From Caryophanales bacterium (lineage in GTDB: Bacteria; Bacillota; Bacilli; Bacillales; Bacillaceae_J), in NCBI GenBank assembly GCA_012840465.1, contig DULJ01000067.1, forward strand, positions 62,001 to 126,000: 64,000 nucleotides of DNA, read 5' to 3'. The notes below the pieces were generated by a model. The model saw nothing but the letters and a program-made list of their open reading frames with translations, had not been told where the DNA came from and made no database searches. Below, in pieces: positions 45,597-54,473 of the stretch (the stretch's first letter is position 1; every line of letters begins with the position of its first letter). The position numbers and the translations under genes are program-made.

Positions 45597-47465
45597 GTGA
45601 GTACATTGGTACAAAAAAGGGGTGTCGGTGCAGTTATATGGGATTACTTAACGACAGTAGACCATAAAAAAATTGCTCACTTGTATCTTTTTGCAGGTTT
45701 ACTACATTTTGTCATTGGTGGAATTGAAGCATTATTGATGCGTATTCAATTAATGTATCCAGAAATGAACTTTTTAGTAGGTAATTCATTTAACGAAGCA
45801 CTTACAGCTCATGGAACAACAATGTTATTCTTTGTTGCCATGCCAATTATCTTCGCCTTAGCGAATGCAGTTGTTCCGCTTCAAATTGGTGCCCGCGACG
45901 TAGCGTTTCCATTTTTGAATTCGCTTGGTTTTTGGCTGTATTTTTTTGGAGCTTTATTTTTTAACTTTGGTTGGTTTTTAGGAGGTATGCCAGCAGCAGG
46001 TTGGACGAACTATGCATCGCTTGCGTTAGCTGACCCAACCCATGGTGTAGATTTTTACTTAATCGGTTTGCAGATTTCTGGTTTCGGTACATTAATCTCA
46101 GCGATTAACTTTTTAGCAACAATTATTACGATGCGTACGGCTGGTATGACGTTTATGCGTATGCCGATGTTCACATGGACAGTTTTTGTTTCATCATCAT
46201 TAATTTTATTTGCGTTCCCACCGTTAACAGTAGGAATTTTCTTAATGACGTTTGACCGTTTATTTGGAGCAAAATTCTTTGATATTGCCCTGGGTGGAAA
46301 CACGATTCTTTGGGAGCATTTGTTCTGGATCTTTGGACATCCAGAGGTTTACATCTTAGTATTACCGGCTTTCGGAATTTTCTCGGATGTTATATCTACA
46401 TTTTCAAGAAAAAGAATCTTTGGTTATACATCAATGGTATTTGCAACAGTGTTAATTGGATTCCTCGGCTTCATGGTTTGGGCGCACCATATGTTTACAA
46501 CAGGTATGGGTGCTGTAGCGAACTCAATTTTTGCTGTAGCAACAATGACAATTGGTGTACCTACTGGTATTAAAGTGTTTAACTGGCTCTTTACAATGTG
46601 GGGCGGTAATATTCGTTATACAGTACCAATGTTATATGGGGCGTGGTTTGTTCCAACGTTCGTAATGGGTGGGGTAACAGGTGTAATGCTTGCGTCAGCT
46701 GCACAAGATTACATTTACCATGATACTTATTTCGTTGTTGCTCACTTCCACTATATTATTGTTGGTGGTATCGTCTTGGGTTTATTTGCCGGTATCCATT
46801 TCTGGTGGCCGAAAATGTTTGGTAAAATGCTGAATGAAACTTTAGGTAAAATCACATTCTGGGTATTTTATATTGGTTTCCATTTAACTTTCTTTATTCA
46901 GCATTTCTTAGGACTTTGGGGTATGCCACGCCGCGTATTCACATACTTGCCAAACCAAGGTTGGGATACAGCAAACTTTGTAAGTTCGATCGGTGCTTTT
47001 TTAATGGGCATTGGTGTTCTAACACTCGTTATAAACATGGTTATGTCATTCTTTAATAAAGAAAAGCTTCCTAACGATCCATGGGGAGATGGACGCTCAC
47101 TTGAATGGGCAATTGCTTCTCCGCCACCAGAATATAACTTTAAACAATTGCCGCTTGTACGTAGCTTAGACCCGGTTTTCTATGAGAAAATGAACGGAAA
47201 TAAGGAACTGATTCCCGCCGAGCCACTTGGTGATATTCATATGCCAAATGGATCAATTAATCCGTTTATCATTTCGGTAGGCTTGTTTATCGCAGGATTT
47301 GGATTTATGTACCATGATCTTGGAACTAACAAGCTAGCCTTAGCGGTTGGAATTATTGGATTAGTGATTATGTTTGGAGCAATGTTTATTCGATCTGTTA
47401 AAGATGATCACGGTTACCATATCCATAAAGAAGACCTTGAACGTGAAGGAGGGGTAAATGCGTAA
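45597..47465 (+). CDS. ctaD: Cytochrome c oxidase subunit I
   Basis: The catalytic subunit binds heme a and the heme a3-CuB site, and pumps protons. The 622 residues include AHGTTMLFF (heme a His), FWIFGHPEVYILVLP (CuB His and the cross-linked Tyr), WAHHMFTTGM (two CuB His) and VAHFHYIIVGG (heme His pair). 12-14 membrane segments, with the extended C terminus found in Bacillus enzymes. GGGAGG precedes its GTG start. Confidence 0.96.
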   Translation: MSTLVQKRGVGAVIWDYLTTVDHKKIAHLYLFAGLLHFVIGGIEALLMRIQLMYPEMNFLVGNSFNEALTAHGTTMLFFVAMPIIFALANAVVPLQIGARDVAFPFLNSLGFWLYFFGALFFNFGWFLGGMPAAGWTNYASLALADPTHGVDFYLIGLQISGFGTLISAINFLATIITMRTAGMTFMRMPMFTWTVFVSSSLILFAFPPLTVGIFLMTFDRLFGAKFFDIALGGNTILWEHLFWIFGHPEVYILVLPAFGIFSDVISTFSRKRIFGYTSMVFATVLIGFLGFMVWAHHMFTTGMGAVANSIFAVATMTIGVPTGIKVFNWLFTMWGGNIRYTVPMLYGAWFVPTFVMGGVTGVMLASAAQDYIYHDTYFVVAHFHYIIVGGIVLGLFAGIHFWWPKMFGKMLNETLGKITFWVFYIGFHLTFFIQHFLGLWGMPRRVFTYLPNQGWDTANFVSSIGAFLMGIGVLTLVINMVMSFFNKEKLPNDPWGDGRSLEWAIASPPPEYNFKQLPLVRSLDPVFYEKMNGNKELIPAEPLGDIHMPNGSINPFIISVGLFIAGFGFMYHDLGTNKLALAVGIIGLVIMFGAMFIRSVKDDHGYHIHKEDLEREGGVNA

Positions 47466-48085
47466 TGGCAGCGGAACAAGTTTTAACTAAAGAAAACTTC
47501 CCGGCGGAACCGGAAAAGGCGACGATGGAAGGAAGAAATAAATTTATTGGTTTTTGGTTGTTTCTTGGTGGAGAAACAGTCATGTTTGCATCGCTGTTTG
47601 GTACATTCCTTGCACTTCGGAATTCAACAATAAATGGACCGACATCACAAGAGCTTTTCTCAATACCACTAGTGTTTTTGGCAACAATGTTTTTATTATT
47701 TAGTAGTTTGACTAGTGTATATGCTATGTATCAAATGAAAAATAATAATTACAAAGGCATGTTAACTTGGATGTGGGTTACAGTTATCCTTGGTGCTTGT
47801 TTCCTTGGATTAGAAGTTTATGAATTTACGCATTATGTTCATGAAGGCCTAACCTATACAACTAATGCTTTTGCATCAGCTTTCTTTACATTAACTGGTT
47901 TCCATGGTGCTCACGTTGCATTTGGTCTTTGCTGGATTATCACTCTGTTAGTTCGTAATGCAAGACGTCCTCTTAGTCTTTACACAGCACCAAAGTTTTA
48001 TCTTGCTAGTTTATACTGGCACTTTATTGACGTTGTTTGGGTATTCATCTTTTCAGTCGTTTATTTAATGGGAAAGGTGGGCTAA
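47465..48085 (+). CDS. ctaE: Cytochrome c oxidase subunit III
   Basis: This 206-residue five-helix subunit has GFWLFLGGETVMFASLFGTF and FFTLTGFHGAHVAFGL, and ends with the conserved YWHFIDVVWVFIFSVVYLMG. Its ATG shares the last base of the ctaD stop codon (TAATG), so translation is coupled. The site AAGGAGG lies in the end of ctaD. Confidence 0.95.
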   Translation: MAAEQVLTKENFPAEPEKATMEGRNKFIGFWLFLGGETVMFASLFGTFLALRNSTINGPTSQELFSIPLVFLATMFLLFSSLTSVYAMYQMKNNNYKGMLTWMWVTVILGACFLGLEVYEFTHYVHEGLTYTTNAFASAFFTLTGFHGAHVAFGLCWIITLLVRNARRPLSLYTAPKFYLASLYWHFIDVVWVFIFSVVYLMGKVG

Positions 48086-48090
48086 GCTAA

Positions 48091-48423
48091 ATGGATATGA
48101 ATTCGAATTCAACTCCTGATACAAAATGGGAACTTCGTAAGGCAGCCAATAAGGAAGAAATGAATCAACAATTCATCGTCTTTGCGTTAACAATATTGTT
48201 AACGATTCTTGCCTTCGCGGCTGTAGTCTTTACGGATACTGTTAGTATGTGGTTTGTAGCACCATTCATTTTTGTTTTAGCAGTTGTTCAAGTCATTTTT
48301 CAGTTGTTTTACTTTATGCATATGAAACATAAAGGACACGAAGCACCTATTCTGTTTATTTTCTCAGGTGTTCTTGTAGCGGCTGTTAGTATCCTAGCAT
48401 TGATGACAGTTGTTTGGTGGTAA
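48091..48423 (+). CDS. ctaF: Cytochrome c oxidase subunit IV (CtaF)
   Basis: This 110-residue subunit has three hydrophobic segments (FIVFALTILLTILAFAAVVF, MWFVAPFIFVLAVVQVIFQL, PILFIFSGVLVAAVSILALM) and the motif FYFMHMKHKGH. The spacing to ctaE is 5 nt. It belongs to the prokaryotic subunit IV family and stabilises the oxidase. Confidence 0.93.
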   Translation: MDMNSNSTPDTKWELRKAANKEEMNQQFIVFALTILLTILAFAAVVFTDTVSMWFVAPFIFVLAVVQVIFQLFYFMHMKHKGHEAPILFIFSGVLVAAVSILALMTVVWW

Positions 48424-48436
48424 AAATTAACAAAGC

Positions 48437-48468
48437 GGGACCTCAGCTTTTAAAGCAGGGTCCCTTTT
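48437..48468 (+). terminator. Terminator after ctaF
   Basis: GGGACC/GGTCCC arms with an inner GCT/AGC are followed by TTTTGG. Confidence 0.65.
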
Positions 48469-48490
48469 GGAGTATAATGAGGTGAATATT

Positions 48491-49372
48491 GTGCTTGAAA
48501 ATCTATCTATTTTTGGGTTTAGAGCTTTGTGGAGTCCTTTGTTTTTCCTTTGGTTAGCTGGTATTGCTGTTCTGTATTTTATGTTTGTTAAAAATCCTAC
48601 AAATAAACAAAGAATATTGTTCATAACTTCACTTGTCTCGCTATATATTATAAAAGGAAGCCCTATTGATTTACTTGGACATTTAAATTTTAGTATTCAC
48701 ATGGTGCAAATGTCGGTTCTATATTTAATCCTACCGCCGTTATTTTTGCTTTCTATTCCGAGTGGGTATTATCGTAAGTTATTGTCAATGAAGGCGTTTA
48801 GCCGTCCGTTCTTATTTTTAACAAAACCATTATTTGCCGTTCTTTTATTTAACGGTGTTTTCTCCATTTATCATTATCCGTTTATTTTTGATGGGATTAA
48901 AACAAATACAATCCTTCATGGAAGTGTAACTATTTTCATTTTTATTACAGCTATGATTATGTGGTGGCCACTAGTATGTCCATTACCTGAATATCGAAAA
49001 TTAAGCGGCCTGCAAAAGTTAGCCTATATTTTTGCCGATGGTATGCTGCTAACTCCAGCATGTGCATTAATCATCTTTTCAGGCGTACCAATATATGAAA
49101 CATATACTAATCCTGCTGCTTGGGCTCAAGCCTTGGAATTATGTGTTCCGGCAAGTATGCTTGCCAATATTGATATAAACAGTGTGCAAATGTTTTCCTG
49201 GCTGTCACCGTATGATGATCAACAGCTTGGTGGGGTAATTATGAAAATTATGCAAGAGATCTCTTATGGAACGACCCTTGGCTATGTATTCTATCAATGG
49301 GTACGCGAAGAAAAACAAAAAGAACAGCAGCAACAAACGGCTGTATTACCTTCTCCACAACCATTAAAATAA
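48491..49372 (+). CDS. ctaG: Cytochrome c oxidase assembly factor CtaG
   Basis: This 293-residue membrane protein has seven hydrophobic segments and His residues such as LGHLNFSIHMVQM that may bind copper; CtaG is needed for assembly of the caa3 oxidase. The frame opens at TTG 48467, but GAGGTG before GTG 48491 gives MLENLSIFGFRALW, aligned with the family. It follows ctaF as in B. subtilis. Confidence 0.92.
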   Translation: MLENLSIFGFRALWSPLFFLWLAGIAVLYFMFVKNPTNKQRILFITSLVSLYIIKGSPIDLLGHLNFSIHMVQMSVLYLILPPLFLLSIPSGYYRKLLSMKAFSRPFLFLTKPLFAVLLFNGVFSIYHYPFIFDGIKTNTILHGSVTIFIFITAMIMWWPLVCPLPEYRKLSGLQKLAYIFADGMLLTPACALIIFSGVPIYETYTNPAAWAQALELCVPASMLANIDINSVQMFSWLSPYDDQQLGGVIMKIMQEISYGTTLGYVFYQWVREEKQKEQQQQTAVLPSPQPLK

Positions 49373-49402
49373 AAGAAGACTGGTACAAAGGAGATGTTGA
49401 TT

Positions 49403-49903
49403 TTGGCTCAAATTTTTACAGACCGGTTACTCTTAATGGAGTGTCCGTTAGATTTGGCAAAATCAATCATTTTAAACCGTAAGCAATTGGAGGAACGGTC
49501 GCCTATTTTTATACCCTTGGATTGGCCGTCGATCCAGTTGAAAAGTATTTTTCCTTATTATATCGAAATGCTTGAAAATTCACCTTTGACGAACGATCTG
49601 AAAATATGGTTGATCATTGATGCCTACGAAAAAAAGTTGATTGGTTCAATAAGACTTACATGTTCTTTAGATGATCCTAAAACCACCGATATTGGGTACG
49701 AAATCATTGCTTCCTCTCGTAATCAAGGGTTTGGTTATGAAGCTGTTCAGGCTGTTGTAGAGTGGTTATTGAAAAGTAAAAAGGGGACAAAAATAACGGC
49801 AGAATGCGACCAAACGAATACGGCCTCAATCAGAATCCTCGAGAAGCTTGGAATGCGCTGTATAGCGAAGGAAGCACCGTTTTTGAGATGGGAGTTACAT
49901 TGA
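49403..49903 (+). CDS. GNAT family N-acetyltransferase
   Basis: This 166-residue protein resembles RimJ/RimL-type acetyltransferases: TDRLLLMECPL at the start, TTDIGYEIIASSRNQGFGYEAVQA (acetyl-CoA loop) and ECDQTNTASIRILEKLGM near the end. The acceptor is unknown. TTG 49403 is preferred because AAAGGAG at 49387-49393 lies 9 nt before it; ATG 49394 directly abuts the site. It is inserted between ctaG and ylbA. Confidence 0.83.
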   Translation: MAQIFTDRLLLMECPLDLAKSIILNRKQLEERSPIFIPLDWPSIQLKSIFPYYIEMLENSPLTNDLKIWLIIDAYEKKLIGSIRLTCSLDDPKTTDIGYEIIASSRNQGFGYEAVQAVVEWLLKSKKGTKITAECDQTNTASIRILEKLGMRCIAKEAPFLRWELH

Positions 49904-49942
49904 ATATCATCAAAGGTAGTATCAATTAATGGGGGAATGAAA

Positions 49943-50299
49943 ATGATTAAGAAAGTGCTGGAAAGGGGAACTTTAAACATTTCAGAGGATGTTTTTGCGA
50001 TTATATCATCCATCGTCATAGACGAAATGGAGGGAATCGCTAGCACTGTTTCCGATTTTAAAGATGATTTTATCCGGGTTGTGAATAAAAAGGGAAACCA
50101 ACGAGGAATTAGCATTAATCAAAGCGACGAAGAACTATTAATTGATGTAAAAGTTTCTGTCTACCTTGAAGAAAATATTTGTGATATATGCATTGAACTC
50201 CAAAAAAGAATTATTGATGAAATTAAAATAATGACTGGCATTGAGGTCAGCAGTGTAAACATAATGATTGATTCAATTCGGATGAAAGAAGAAAAATAA
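49943..50299 (+). CDS. Asp23/Gls24 family protein
   Basis: This 118-residue protein has the Gls24 core: LNISEDVFAIISSIVIDEMEG, ELLIDVKVSVYLEENI and IMTGIEVSSVNIMIDSI. Such proteins have roles in cell-envelope stress or fatty acid metabolism, but no role can be assigned here. Two ATG codons are in frame; the one at 49943 is 7 nt after GGGGG and is preferred. Confidence 0.82.
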   Translation: MIKKVLERGTLNISEDVFAIISSIVIDEMEGIASTVSDFKDDFIRVVNKKGNQRGISINQSDEELLIDVKVSVYLEENICDICIELQKRIIDEIKIMTGIEVSSVNIMIDSIRMKEEK

Positions 50300-50300
50300 C

Positions 50301-50335
50301 AAAGACGCATGGGGTTTTTCCTCATGCGTCTTTTT
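50301..50335. terminator. Terminator after the Gls24-like gene
   Basis: AAAGACGCATG pairs with CATGCGTCTTT, followed by TTT; it may also serve ylbA from the other side. Confidence 0.82.
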
Positions 50336-50342
50336 GCTACTT

Positions 50343-50708
50343 TTATTTAGCAAGTTCCACTAATTGCTTGTTTACAGCTTCTAGAATTGATTTTGACTTT
50401 TCTGTTACATTATTTGGTATTACTTCATCCTCACCATATTCAACACCATGTGGGTAATAATGTTTACCAAGGATGGGTGTTAAAAGCTTGATTTTAGCAT
50501 GATTAGAATCAACATTCCCTTCTACTGCATACCCTTGAACACGTAAATAAAATACTTCTTTTGTATCTAATTGTTCAAATTTACGGTCAAATGAAACACG
50601 TTCATAATCCCATTGTTCTCTAGATAATAATTGATATTCACCTAGTACTCTGCGAAGCAGTGAAATATCATATACTTTATCATCTAACCCCGTTCCTTCA
50701 AATCTCAC
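50343..50708 (-). CDS. ylbA: YugN-like family protein (YlbA)
   Basis: This 121-residue protein (MRFEGTGLDDKVYDISLLRR, then KEVFYLRVQGYAVEGN and LGKHYYPHGVEYGEDE) fits the YugN-like family, which includes B. subtilis YlbA at this position after ctaG. AGGAGGG precedes the ATG. Function unknown. Confidence 0.83.
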   Translation of the reverse strand: MRFEGTGLDDKVYDISLLRRVLGEYQLLSREQWDYERVSFDRKFEQLDTKEVFYLRVQGYAVEGNVDSNHAKIKLLTPILGKHYYPHGVEYGEDEVIPNNVTEKSKSILEAVNKQLVELAK

Positions 50709-50883
50709 TATGTATCCCTCCTAAATTTCAAAACACTCTAAATCTATAATAGAAGAAAAGCGTTTAAGATGCAATAAAGACTCGAAAAAAGTTATTTTTG
50801 AAAAAATTTTGTATGAGAAATTTATACTATTTTGATCACAATATAAATGTCAAAGTAATTTTTTTATGAAAGGAGTTTTTCAC

Positions 50884-51501
50884 CTGAAAAAAGTTATTGT
50901 TTCCATGTTGTTTTTTGTAATGCTCGGAGCAGGAGCCGCTATCGGGAATGCACAAACGCAAACCTATATGGTTCAACCAGGTGATACCATGTGGAAAATT
51001 GCTGTACGGTATCAAATTGGTTTAAGTGAATTGATTCAGGCAAACCCGCAAATTAAAAATCCGGCATTGATTTATCCAAATCAAAGATTGACTATCCCAA
51101 CCGTTAATGGCGAAAAAAGTATTGAAACAGAGGTTATTCGATTAACAAACCAACAAAGAGCTAAATATGGGCTCCCAGCTTTAGTAGCTGATTGGGAACT
51201 ATCAAGAGTGGCACGTTATAAATCCATTGATATGAGGGATAAGAATTATTTTAGCCATACGTCACCAACTTATGGGTCACCATTTACGATGATGAAAAAC
51301 TTTGGTATTCGATATTCAGCAGCAGCAGAAAATATTGCAGCGGGTCAAGCCTCACCACAAGAAGTTGTAAACTCTTGGATGAATAGCCCAGGACATCGCC
51401 AAAATATTCTAGATTCAAGAATGACCCACATTGGGGTTGGTTATACTAACGGTGGTGGGTCATACCGTCACTATTGGACACAGATGTTTATTAAAAAATA
51501 A
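50884..51501 (+). CDS. Secreted LysM-CAP domain protein, probable CTG start
   Basis: After a signal peptide (MLFFVMLGAGAAIGNAQ) the protein has one LysM domain (YMVQPGDTMWKIAVRYQI, about 28-72), which binds peptidoglycan, and a CAP/SCP domain (about 80-205; VARYKSIDMRDKNYFSHTSP, ENIAAGQ, HRQNILDS). It resembles YkwD/YlbC-type and SafA-neighbour proteins of spore formers. The only ATG (50866) lies inside the site AAAGGAG region and has no site of its own, while CTG 50884 is 9 nt after AAAGGAG and starts the basic signal peptide (L)KKVIVSM. A CTG start is unusual; if wrong, the gene starts at 50866. Confidence 0.83.
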   Translation: MKKVIVSMLFFVMLGAGAAIGNAQTQTYMVQPGDTMWKIAVRYQIGLSELIQANPQIKNPALIYPNQRLTIPTVNGEKSIETEVIRLTNQQRAKYGLPALVADWELSRVARYKSIDMRDKNYFSHTSPTYGSPFTMMKNFGIRYSAAAENIAAGQASPQEVVNSWMNSPGHRQNILDSRMTHIGVGYTNGGGSYRHYWTQMFIKK

Positions 51502-51518
51502 TCTTTGGAGGGACCGAT

Positions 51519-51941
51519 ATGAAAAGTGTTCGCGATGTAATGTCAACAAATGTTGAGTATTGTACACCAGTGGATAATGCATTTGAAGTAGCGACAAAAA
51601 TGAAGGATTTAAATGTTGGCGCTATTCCAATTGTAGAAAATGGGAATTTATTAGGGATGATTACGGACAGGGATATAGTAATTAGGGGAATTGCGGAAAA
51701 ACGTTCTGGTTCGGATGCCGTAACCGATCTTATGAGCCAAGAATTAATCACTGTTTCCCCGGTTTCCTCTGTTCATGAAGCAGCACAAATCATGGCAGAA
51801 AAACAAATCCGTCGTCTTCCTGTAGTCGAAAATGGTCAGTTAGTAGGAATTGTGTCACTAGGTGACCTTGCGGTTGAAAATGATTCAGACCAAAAAGCAG
51901 GCTATGCTCTTAGTGAAATATCCGAACCACCACAGATGTAA
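51519..51941 (+). CDS. ylbB: CBS-domain protein YlbB
   Basis: The 140 residues form two CBS domains (MKSVRDVMSTNVEYCTPVDN with GAIPIVENGNLLGMITDRDI, then LITVSPVSSVHEAAQIM with RRLPVVENGQLVGIVSLGDL). Such pairs bind adenosyl ligands, often to regulate a partner. The position between ylbA and ylbC matches B. subtilis. TGGAGGG precedes the ATG. Confidence 0.87.
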   Translation: MKSVRDVMSTNVEYCTPVDNAFEVATKMKDLNVGAIPIVENGNLLGMITDRDIVIRGIAEKRSGSDAVTDLMSQELITVSPVSSVHEAAQIMAEKQIRRLPVVENGQLVGIVSLGDLAVENDSDQKAGYALSEISEPPQM

Positions 51942-51955
51942 GATATAAAAAAGCG

Positions 51956-51992
51956 GAGGTACCTTCTTAGGAAGGTACCTCTTATTTTTTTT
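51956..51992 (+). terminator. Terminator after ylbB
   Basis: A perfect 11-bp stem GAGGTACCTTC/GAAGGTACCTC with loop TTAG, followed by TTATTTTTTT. Confidence 0.9.
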
Positions 51993-52057
51993 AGGAATAA
52001 AATTAAATCCCATCTATATAATGGTATAGAAAGTAAGGACAAGCAGGGGGGCTTTTT

Positions 52058-53101
52058 ATGGGGAAAAACATCCTTTCTTTTTTTATACTAGTAACATTAG
52101 TGTCCGTATTAGCTATTATCTACGTTCAATTACCTGGTGCAACATTCCAAACGACTTCTACCAAATTGATGATTCCTGAAATGGTAGAGAAAGAAACAGA
52201 GTCGCCATTTCCGAAGGAAACAAGGAAGATGTACGAGTTAATTGGAAAGGATAGGGAAGAAGTAATTAAATTACTTGGACAACCACGAAGAATAGATGCA
52301 TCTGAGTATGATTATGATTGGTGGATCTACAATGAATCTATCACTAATTATTGCCAAATAGGAATCGAAAATGACAAAGTAGTCACCGTCTATGTAATGG
52401 GTGAAAACAATGAAATTGCTCCCTTTCATATTGGCCAAACCCGAAATACCCTCGAAACAATAGTTGATCTATCAGATAAAGTAGCCTTGGAAGTTGATAA
52501 AAATTTATATCAATTTGAATTAACGAAAGAAGAAGTAGATACTGTTCCGCTAATCCAATATAAAAATATTTGGGCACAAATCTATATTGATAAGTTTAGT
52601 GGCACGATTTCAAGTATAAGGTTCCTTGATGCGGAAACTTTAGTTAAAATTAGACCGTATGAGCTTGTATATCGAGGTAATTTAATTTCTGCAAAGGAAA
52701 TTGCTTCTAAAAGGTGGTATGAAATTGAAAAGGGGAAGGCTTTGCAGATATTAGATATGACGAATGTATTAAGAGAACGTAATGGGTTAAGCGCTGTGAA
52801 TTGGGATGAATCCGCAGCTGTCGTTGCCTATGACCACTCAAGGGAAATGTTTGAAGAAAAGTATTTTTCGCATAATTCACCTACTTATGGGGATTTAGCC
52901 GATCGTTTGGTAAACGGTGGTGTTGATTTCAGAGTGGCGGGAGAGAATATAGCCGCACGTTATGTTGATGCCATCTCAGCGGTAGAAGGATGGTTGAATA
53001 GTGAAGGGCATCGTACAACCCTTTTAAATAAGGAATTTACCCACTTAGGGGTTGGTGTGTATGAAAAGTACTATACTCAAAATTTTATAAAGGCATGGTA
53101 A
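52058..53101 (+). CDS. ylbC: CAP-domain protein YlbC
   Basis: The N terminus has one membrane segment or signal (ILSFFILVTLVSVLAIIYV). A CAP-associated domain (about 60-200; LIGKDREEVIKLLGQPRRID) precedes a C-terminal CAP/SCP domain (ILDMTNVLRERNGL, YDHSREMFEEKYFSHNSP, AGENIAARY, HRTTLLNKEFTHLGVG). It matches YlbC in layout and position. A role outside the membrane, perhaps in the spore, is likely but not shown. AGGGGGG precedes the ATG. Confidence 0.87.
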   Translation: MGKNILSFFILVTLVSVLAIIYVQLPGATFQTTSTKLMIPEMVEKETESPFPKETRKMYELIGKDREEVIKLLGQPRRIDASEYDYDWWIYNESITNYCQIGIENDKVVTVYVMGENNEIAPFHIGQTRNTLETIVDLSDKVALEVDKNLYQFELTKEEVDTVPLIQYKNIWAQIYIDKFSGTISSIRFLDAETLVKIRPYELVYRGNLISAKEIASKRWYEIEKGKALQILDMTNVLRERNGLSAVNWDESAAVVAYDHSREMFEEKYFSHNSPTYGDLADRLVNGGVDFRVAGENIAARYVDAISAVEGWLNSEGHRTTLLNKEFTHLGVGVYEKYYTQNFIKAW

Positions 53102-53201
53102 AATGGGCGGACATTTGAGCGTAGATGTTAATAACCTATAGTAGGCCAAATATGTAATTTATGCCAAGGCATATCTGATACTATAAAGTATAAAAATTTA
53201 T

Positions 53202-53262
53202 GGATTATAGTATCAGAAAAGACATCGCAAGTTGCCATTATCGGCAAATTACGTGTTTTTCT
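53202..53262 (+). repeat. Family B repeat, copy B2
   Basis: It is about 90 percent identical to 10642-10702 over 61 nt. Two changes weaken the stem (CGCAAGTTGC against GCAAATTACG). It ends 21 nt before ylbD in sense orientation. A decayed family A-like core (TTATGCCAAGGCATATCTGATA) lies just upstream, at about 53160-53181. Confidence 0.8.
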
Positions 53263-53283
53263 AATAATATTGAGGTGAATATT

Positions 53284-53709
53284 ATGGGGAAGCTACATCC
53301 GAAAGTTGCTGAATTTAAGAAGTTTGTAGAACGTCATCCTGGAATAGTGAAAGAAGTCCGTTCAAAAGAGAAAGGCTGGCAGGAGATTTTCGAAGATTGG
53401 TATATGTTTGGAGAAGAGGATTCGATGTGGGAAAAGTATAGATCTGGTTTTGAAAATGGAAGCGAAATAGCAACTAAAAAGGACAACCCAAAAAAGGATT
53501 CTGACTTCATGGGCCAGATTTTATCAATTGTTAAAAATATCGATATGAATGAAATGCAAAAGCATATTAGTAATGTAAGTGGGGCCATTGCGAACGTCCA
53601 ACAAATCATTGAACAATTCCAAGGTTTTAAACAAAACAACACAAATAATAATCCACGAATGAACGGTCCAAGAAATTCTCGTCAGCCTTTTCACTATAAT
53701 AAGGATTAA
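53284..53709 (+). CDS. ylbD: YlbD family coat protein
   Basis: This 141-residue protein (MGKLHPKVAEFKKFVERHPG, GWQEIFEDWYMFGEED, then an Asn/Arg-rich tail NNTNNNPRMNGPRNSRQ) fits the YlbD coat-protein family of spore formers. The longer open frame from 53200 runs through repeat B2 and lacks a site; TTGAGGTG precedes ATG 53284. It is followed by ylbE. Confidence 0.86.
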   Translation: MGKLHPKVAEFKKFVERHPGIVKEVRSKEKGWQEIFEDWYMFGEEDSMWEKYRSGFENGSEIATKKDNPKKDSDFMGQILSIVKNIDMNEMQKHISNVSGAIANVQQIIEQFQGFKQNNTNNNPRMNGPRNSRQPFHYNKD

Positions 53710-53732
53710 ATCTGTCTGGAGTTGTTTGAAAA

Positions 53733-53972
53733 ATGCGCCGCGAAATCCAATCTTATTTACAAAGTAGACCTGATATGCTCATGTTTGTCCGTGAAAGTCC
53801 AGGATGGTATCGTAAGTTATCAAGAAGCCCTGAAAAGGTATTTGAAATCGAACAGGAAGCAAAAATTTTTTATGGCAGAACTTTCCCGCAAAGAATGGAT
53901 CGGCTAAATGAAAGTATCCAATTTGCCAACATGCTGCTTGGTATGATGAATGTGATGGGCAATAATAATTAA
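53733..53972 (+). CDS. ylbE: YlbE-like protein
   Basis: This 79-residue protein (MRREIQSYLQSRPDMLMFVR, SPGWYRKLSRSPEKV, GRTFPQRMDRLNESIQFA) matches the YlbE family. CTGGAG precedes the ATG. It lies 23 nt after ylbD, presumably in one operon. Function unknown. Confidence 0.87.
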   Translation: MRREIQSYLQSRPDMLMFVRESPGWYRKLSRSPEKVFEIEQEAKIFYGRTFPQRMDRLNESIQFANMLLGMMNVMGNNN

Positions 53973-53982
53973 AACATAAATT

Positions 53983-54002
53983 GGGCCAAGGGCCCTTTTT
54001 TT
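53983..54002 (+). terminator. Terminator after ylbE
   Basis: A 5-bp GGGCC/GGCCC stem is followed by seven T. Confidence 0.75.
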
Positions 54003-54082
54003 ATTTGTCCGTTTAAGATTAATTTCGGCTATCGAAGACAACAATAAGATAAAGAAATAAACATTTAAAGGTGGGATCTGCT

Positions 54083-54436
54083 GTGAAAAAAGTAATACTT
54101 GTCATCACCTCTTTGATTTTCTTTATGATGGTCAATCCGGCAATCGCTTCAAATATAAATCCTATGTCCGTTAAGCATCAAGTGAAGGGTAAGGACATTT
54201 ACGTGGAATGTGTAATTTCCGATTTTACTTTCTCAAAAAGGGACCATAAAAAAATTAATAAAAATGGATTCGGTTACCTTCAACTATATTTAAATAATCA
54301 AAAAATCGATAATATTTATACGGCAGCATTTATTGTTAAAGGCTTGCCAGCAGGGAAGCATCAAATCAAACTGGAACTCGTTCATAATGATGGGACCCCC
54401 TATAATATACAGAAGGAATTTGATGTAACAATATAG
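54083..54436 (+). CDS. Secreted protein of unknown function (117 residues)
   Basis: A Sec signal peptide (KKVILVITSLIFFMMVNPAIAS) is followed by about 90 residues of beta-type sequence (DIYVECVISDFTF, FGYLQLYLNNQKI, LPAGKHQIKLELVHNDG, QKEFDVTI). The pattern of a small Ig-like domain with a GKHxIKLEL strand recalls copper-handling or FixH-like periplasmic domains, but I make no assignment. GTG 54083 is preferred, with AAAGGTGGG upstream. It lies between ylbE and ylbF. Confidence 0.72.
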   Translation: MKKVILVITSLIFFMMVNPAIASNINPMSVKHQVKGKDIYVECVISDFTFSKRDHKKINKNGFGYLQLYLNNQKIDNIYTAAFIVKGLPAGKHQIKLELVHNDGTPYNIQKEFDVTI

Positions 54437-54473
54437 CTTTCATGGTATGATTATGTTGGAGGTGCTCAAAAAG

